Part shown: positions 61,115 through 64,000 of the stretch, in pieces | Numbering within the stretch: position 1 is the first letter of the stretch | Layout of the letters: each line of letters starts with the position of its first letter | Assembly: GCA_900114405.1 (NCBI GenBank) | Contig: FOSY01000004.1 | Coordinates: 156,093 to 220,092, forward strand | Length of the DNA stretch: 64,000 bases | DNA from: Lachnospiraceae bacterium KH1T2 | GTDB lineage: Bacteria; Bacillota; Clostridia; Lachnospirales; Lachnospiraceae | Direction of reading: 5' to 3' | Made by a program: the position numbers and the translations under genes | The notes under the pieces: generated by a model | Database searches by the model: none | What the model saw: only the letters and a program-made list of their open reading frames with translations | Told to the model about the DNA's origin: nothing

Positions 61115-61924
61115 TTAAAACATTGTCTTAAATCGTATACACGATATGTCTATTATCCCTATTGTGTACTTTCGTTTCTTTGCCGGGCTGAACGGCCATT
61201 CCATCGGCACAACTTTTTCTATCCTTATCTCTCCTCTGGAATTTCTCTCTACGATATCCTGTGATGCCTGAAGCGCCCCCTGAACCTGATTCGAAGCCCC
61301 GCCTCGCTCTTCGAGAAGTTCTGCGCCGATGAATACTTTCCACGCTGCTGCTTCAAATATCGCATCATTCATCTTTTTAGTTATGTATTCATTTTCAGAA
61401 ATTATTCTTCTCGAAAGCTTTTCTCCCTCAGCCATATCCAATGCTTTGACGAGATAATCCGGCATCGCATTCAGCTGGCTGTGAAGCCCGACTGCGACGC
61501 ATACATCAAAATTCCTGCCTCCAAGGTCAAATTTATAGTCATGGACTTTCTTATACATCTTTTCCAGCTCTTCCGCCGGGTCATCTGTGCCGATTAAGTT
61601 TACATAATCTTCTTTATCTAACCCAAGAAAATCCTCTTCAACGCATCTGATCCCCACAGCATCAGTCAATCCATATTTTTCCAAAGCCTCTTTCATAGAT
61701 GCCATATCGATATCAAAAAGCACAACTTCCTCAAAATTATTGTAAAGCCGCGCCAGATCTATATCATTACTGCTGCCTGCGCCCAATACAGCTATCGAAC
61801 GGCATCCTTCGCTATGAGCGATTATGTATTCTGTCAATTTTTCGCGATAATTTTTCCACGCTTCAAAAGCGTCATTCACCTTGAATTTGGTAAGTAGATT
61901 TTCATAAAATTTTTCTGCATTCAT
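61115..61924 (-). CDS. Methyltransferase-fold protein of unknown function
   Basis: The 269-residue protein has a class I methyltransferase-like core: SIAVLGAGSSNDIDLARL near residue 45 resembles motif I, and EVVLFDIDMASM carries the acidic residue expected to hold the ribose. The remainder (FDVCVAVGLHSQLNA, AAWKVFIGAELLEERGGASN) is not a family I can name. Catalytic activity and substrate are unknown. It is followed by the alarmone synthetase gene on the same strand at 96 bases. Confidence 0.65.
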   Translation of the reverse strand: MNAEKFYENLLTKFKVNDAFEAWKNYREKLTEYIIAHSEGCRSIAVLGAGSSNDIDLARLYNNFEEVVLFDIDMASMKEALEKYGLTDAVGIRCVEEDFLGLDKEDYVNLIGTDDPAEELEKMYKKVHDYKFDLGGRNFDVCVAVGLHSQLNAMPDYLVKALDMAEGEKLSRRIISENEYITKKMNDAIFEAAAWKVFIGAELLEERGGASNQVQGALQASQDIVERNSRGEIRIEKVVPMEWPFSPAKKRKYTIGIIDISCIRFKTMF

Positions 61925-62081
61925 GTTTTATATTTTATCATTTCTGCCGGATTATCCGCGCAAACACAATCTTTTTTTCTGTCCCTAATGTATTTATTTT
62001 ATCGTATTTAGTTTTATGCAGACAATCATATCATACAGAATCAGCAGTTAATGTGTATTCCTGTGATTTACCCGCAGAAAT

Positions 62082-63371
62082 TCATGCTTTTTTACATATA
62101 TACAAAAGGTGATTTGTATTTCCAAGCAATTCTCTTTTTTCAGAATGTGACATATACCAGTCTGAAAGTCTCTTAAAATCATCATCGGAGATTGAAAAAT
62201 CAACCCGATGCTCAATTGGCTCAATCAGTCCATCCACACCAGTCGTTGTAACATACGTTACATTTTTGTCCTTAAACAGATTCTCAAATTCTAAAATATC
62301 ATAACCGGTAAAGAGCTGCTCCTTAAAATGTCTCACCTTATTATCATCTGTAAAATTCTCTGCCTGCCCCAAAGACCAGTTTCCATAGAAGTAATTTGAG
62401 TACATGATTGCATATACTGATATAAATGCAAACATTATCACTCCGCCTGGCTTGGTTACTCTAATTGCTTCATCTATTGCTTTGTTAACGTCTTCTTTTT
62501 CATACAAGTGGTATAGTGGTCCAAATACAAGAGTAACGTCAAAGCAATTATCTTCGAGCACATTAAGGTTCGTGGCATCTGCCTGAAGTGCCATTATATT
62601 GCTGATACCCTTGCTTTTTTCCTTTAGGATTTCCACATTCTTATCCACCAGCTCAACAGCAGTTACATCCATTCCTTCTCTTGCAAGAGCTATGGAATAT
62701 CGTCCTGTCCCTGCTCCGATTTCCAGAACTTTTGAATTTTTATCAGCAAACCTATGGATATAGTTCATCGTCGTAGTATATTCGAGTCGTCCATGCACTG
62801 TTCTTTCAAGGCGTCCCTCTTCTTCATATTGAGAATAAAATTTGCTGATGATTTCTTCCCTTGAAGCTCCTTCTTCAATTTCATTTATCCTTGTAAAATA
62901 CTCTTTCTCATTTTCATGATGAATGTATGCTCCATTTTTTATCTGCACACGGAGGCTTGCAGGATTATCTTTATTAACAGACATATAAACTTCATGAATG
63001 TTCATCTGTCTAGCCTTCGTAAGAGTAAGCTCAAGTCCTTTCGTTGCATATCCCTTTCCACGATATTTTTTTGAAATGCAGTAGCCGATATGACCGGCTC
63101 CTTCTCTTAAGAAATCGTTCAGGCAATGTCTTAAATTGAAAACTCCAACATAAACACCTTCATCAACAAGCACATAAGTAGTATCCGGAACAAATCCATC
63201 AGGCACTTCTTTCCCCAATGACCATTTTCTCTTTTTTTCAATCCATTCGAGAAATTGTTCATAGTTGTAGCCATACACATTATTCATGTACCCATTTTCA
63301 TTTTCAGGGAAAGACATATAAAGCTCATAGGTCTTTCGATAGTCAGAATCCTGTACTCTTACTAGTTCCAT
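62082..63371 (-). CDS. GNAT acetyltransferase-methyltransferase fusion protein
   Basis: The 429-residue protein joins two enzymes. Residues about 1-165 are a GNAT N-acetyltransferase with the acetyl-CoA loop in ISKKYRGKGYATKGLEL and VNKDNPASLRVQIKNGAY. Residues about 180-429 are a class I methyltransferase with motif I VLEIGAGTGRYSIALA, VTAVELVDKNVEIL and FDVTLVFGPLYHLY. Both active-site loops look intact. Substrates are unknown. A hairpin at 63406-63440 lies in the leader, and a GGAGGGA site precedes the ATG. Confidence 0.85.
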   Translation of the reverse strand: MELVRVQDSDYRKTYELYMSFPENENGYMNNVYGYNYEQFLEWIEKKRKWSLGKEVPDGFVPDTTYVLVDEGVYVGVFNLRHCLNDFLREGAGHIGYCISKKYRGKGYATKGLELTLTKARQMNIHEVYMSVNKDNPASLRVQIKNGAYIHHENEKEYFTRINEIEEGASREEIISKFYSQYEEEGRLERTVHGRLEYTTTMNYIHRFADKNSKVLEIGAGTGRYSIALAREGMDVTAVELVDKNVEILKEKSKGISNIMALQADATNLNVLEDNCFDVTLVFGPLYHLYEKEDVNKAIDEAIRVTKPGGVIMFAFISVYAIMYSNYFYGNWSLGQAENFTDDNKVRHFKEQLFTGYDILEFENLFKDKNVTYVTTTGVDGLIEPIEHRVDFSISDDDFKRLSDWYMSHSEKRELLGNTNHLLYICKKA

Positions 63372-63405
63372 AACAAATCCCTCCGCATGTTTTTTTATAT
63401 AAAGA

Positions 63406-63440
63406 AAGCCTCATCAAACTATCAATGTCTGATGAGGCTT
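63406..63440 (-). terminator. Hairpin between the small ORF and the fusion gene
   Basis: AAGCCTCATCA (63406-63416) pairs perfectly with TGATGAGGCTT (63430-63440); on the minus strand it is followed by TCTTTATAT. It can end the short upstream transcript or partly attenuate the GNAT-methyltransferase gene. Confidence 0.65.
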
Positions 63441-63470
63441 AACTATTTCTTATATGCATCAACAATATTT

Positions 63471-63578
63471 TCAAATATATTGTCGTTCCTCATCATTCAT
63501 AACACAAAAAGTCCCCTGATCAGAATTCACGGGATTAGTATTTAATGTATTAGAATTATTGAGGAATGTATATTTCAT
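63471..63578 (-). CDS. Small ORF of 35 residues with its own promoter
   Basis: A minus-strand frame reads MKYTFLNNSNTLNTNP and ends CVMNDEERQYI. It has a strong promoter about 30 bases upstream and a perfect hairpin about 30 bases after the stop. The ribosome site (GGAAAGAAG) is weak to fair. The peptide is Asn-rich with a single Cys; there is no signal peptide or family match by eye. It may be a small protein, a peptide precursor, or a leader peptide controlling the next gene. Confidence 0.45.
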   Translation of the reverse strand: MKYTFLNNSNTLNTNPVNSDQGTFCVMNDEERQYI

Positions 63579-63610
63579 AGTATTCTTCTTTCCATAAATT
63601 TTTATTTATG

Positions 63611-63639
63611 AGTATAATCATGTTATTTCTTCATGTCAA
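63611..63639 (-). promoter_or_regulatory. Strong promoter of the small ORF
   Basis: A perfect TTGACA (63639-63634) and TATACT (63616-63611) are 17 bases apart on the minus strand. Confidence 0.8.
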
Positions 63640-63678
63640 CAAAAAATGCCTCACATGACAAGCTGCTCAAAGTTTGCT

Positions 63679-63692
63679 GTTACTGTTCACTC
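63679..63692 (+). repeat. 14-bp repeat beside the IS, second copy
   Basis: GTTACTGTTCACTC is identical to 34781-34794. It may belong to the terminal region of the IS. Confidence 0.45.
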
Positions 63693-63713
63693 GCAATGTC
63701 ATTCACTTTACGG

Positions 63714-63742
63714 AATCCTATGAAAAATATGTAGGATTCCAT
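63714..63742 (+). terminator. Terminator-like hairpin upstream of the transposase
   Basis: GGAATCCTA (63714-63722) pairs with TAGGATTCC (63734-63742), followed by ATTTTTAT. It would block transcription entering the element from the left. Confidence 0.55.
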
Positions 63743-63812
63743 TTTTATACCAGTAACTCAAAAAATATAGTAAATTAAAGATTATACGCTTGACAAAATA
63801 GTGCATATGTGC

Positions 63813-63845
63813 GGCTTTTTTCTGATTATCAATCAGAAAAAAGCC
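63813..63845 (+). repeat. Perfect 15-bp hairpin in the transposase leader
   Basis: GGCTTTTTTCTGATT and AATCAGAAAAAAGCC form a perfect stem around ATC, about 50 bases before the transposase start. Confidence 0.75.
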
Positions 63846-63895
63846 AATTAATTAGGATTTGTTCACTATCAACTAACCTAATTAAGGAGGCACAC

Positions 63896-64000
63896 ATGGC
63901 ATATGCAGATGTTGTAAAAATGATACTTATAGCATCAATCGATGAACTGGCAAAGAATCCCGAACAATTCGCTGTTCATCCTGGTAAGGATTTTACTCGT
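63896..64000 (+). CDS. IS4-family transposase, N-terminus (partial)
   Basis: The 35 visible codons read MAYADVVKMILIASIDELAK and continue to VHPGKDFTR, the usual start of IS4-type (DDE) transposases in clostridia. TAAGGAGG lies just upstream of the ATG. The gene continues past the window end, so integrity cannot be judged. Confidence 0.75.
   Translation, partial: MAYADVVKMILIASIDELAKNPEQFAVHPGKDFTR

Larger units (their letters stand above)
63679..64000 (+). mobile_element. Left part of an IS4-type insertion sequence
   Basis: The stretch holds the 14-base repeat GTTACTGTTCACTC, two perfect hairpins and the start of a transposase gene. Hairpins just inside an IS end commonly stop read-in transcription and limit transposase translation. 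The exact left end and the right end are not visible. Confidence 0.55.

Overview
The window reads as chromosome from a low-to-mid GC, anaerobic Gram-positive clostridium, most likely a member of the Lachnospiraceae. The reasons are: glgC/glgD paired ADP-glucose pyrophosphorylase subunits; SpoVG and MecA; a T-box leader; DnaD- and DnaC-like helicase-loading genes; a Na+-type V-ATPase operon; split transketolase; frequent TTG/GTG starts; and strong AGGAGG-like ribosome binding sites. No tRNA, rRNA or CRISPR array was seen. The assignment below genus level is not possible from the sequence alone.

Layout. 1-1,500: start of a PhnD-like phosphonate/phosphite binding lipoprotein (minus, runs off the window) and a divergent repeat-rich lipoprotein. 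1,558-9,960: aconitase-family hydratase, glycogen phosphorylase and a long, type-2-like isoleucyl-tRNA synthetase under a T-box. 10,000-13,570: Lrp-type regulator with a leader terminator, a BspA-type leucine-rich-repeat secreted protein, and a two-domain hemerythrin. 13,688-20,778: mfd, pth, spoVG, glgD, glgC (minus). 20,942-25,963: murC, a tandem DnaA-box cluster, the dnaD-like and dnaC-like genes, and a long PRPP synthetase. 26,052-28,730: small accessory genes (alkyltransferase-like, DUF218, Spx/ArsC-like, an AT-rich TraX-like gene). 28,733-31,940: pentose operon araD-tktN-tktC-rpe. 32,173-34,713: a large exported protein of unknown role. 34,883-44,300: V-ATPase operon in the order F-I-K-E-C-G-A-B-D known from Enterococcus hirae, followed by a DUF402 gene. 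44,448-51,850: DUF1858, two DUF3592 paralogues around a decayed gene, a SleB-type wall hydrolase, rpiB, Sua5, a GH18 protein and mecA. 52,379-56,430: an orphan solute-binding lipoprotein fused into a two-gene unit with a chemoreceptor, then a strongly codon-biased secreted protein. 56,434-57,772: a small acidic lipoprotein with a VYGPP motif next to a radical SAM/SPASM enzyme. 58,006-60,210: beta-glucoside-type PTS gene with a RAT/terminator antitermination leader. 60,248-63,640: small alarmone synthetase, a methyltransferase-like protein, a GNAT-methyltransferase fusion and a 35-residue ORF with its own promoter. 63,679-64,000: the left part of an IS4-type element, cut by the window end.

How the parts work together. 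Glycogen turnover is represented at both ends (GlgC/GlgD synthesis, GlgP breakdown). Pentose carbon enters by AraD, Rpe, the split transketolase and RpiB. The V-ATPase ring carries the residues used to bind Na+, so ion bioenergetics is probably sodium based. Replication initiation is represented by the helicase-loading pair with upstream DnaA boxes. The observations most worth following are the radical SAM-lipoprotein pair, the DnaA-box cluster in front of dnaD-dnaC, the extracellular domain shared by two unlinked secreted proteins, and the binding-protein/chemoreceptor unit.
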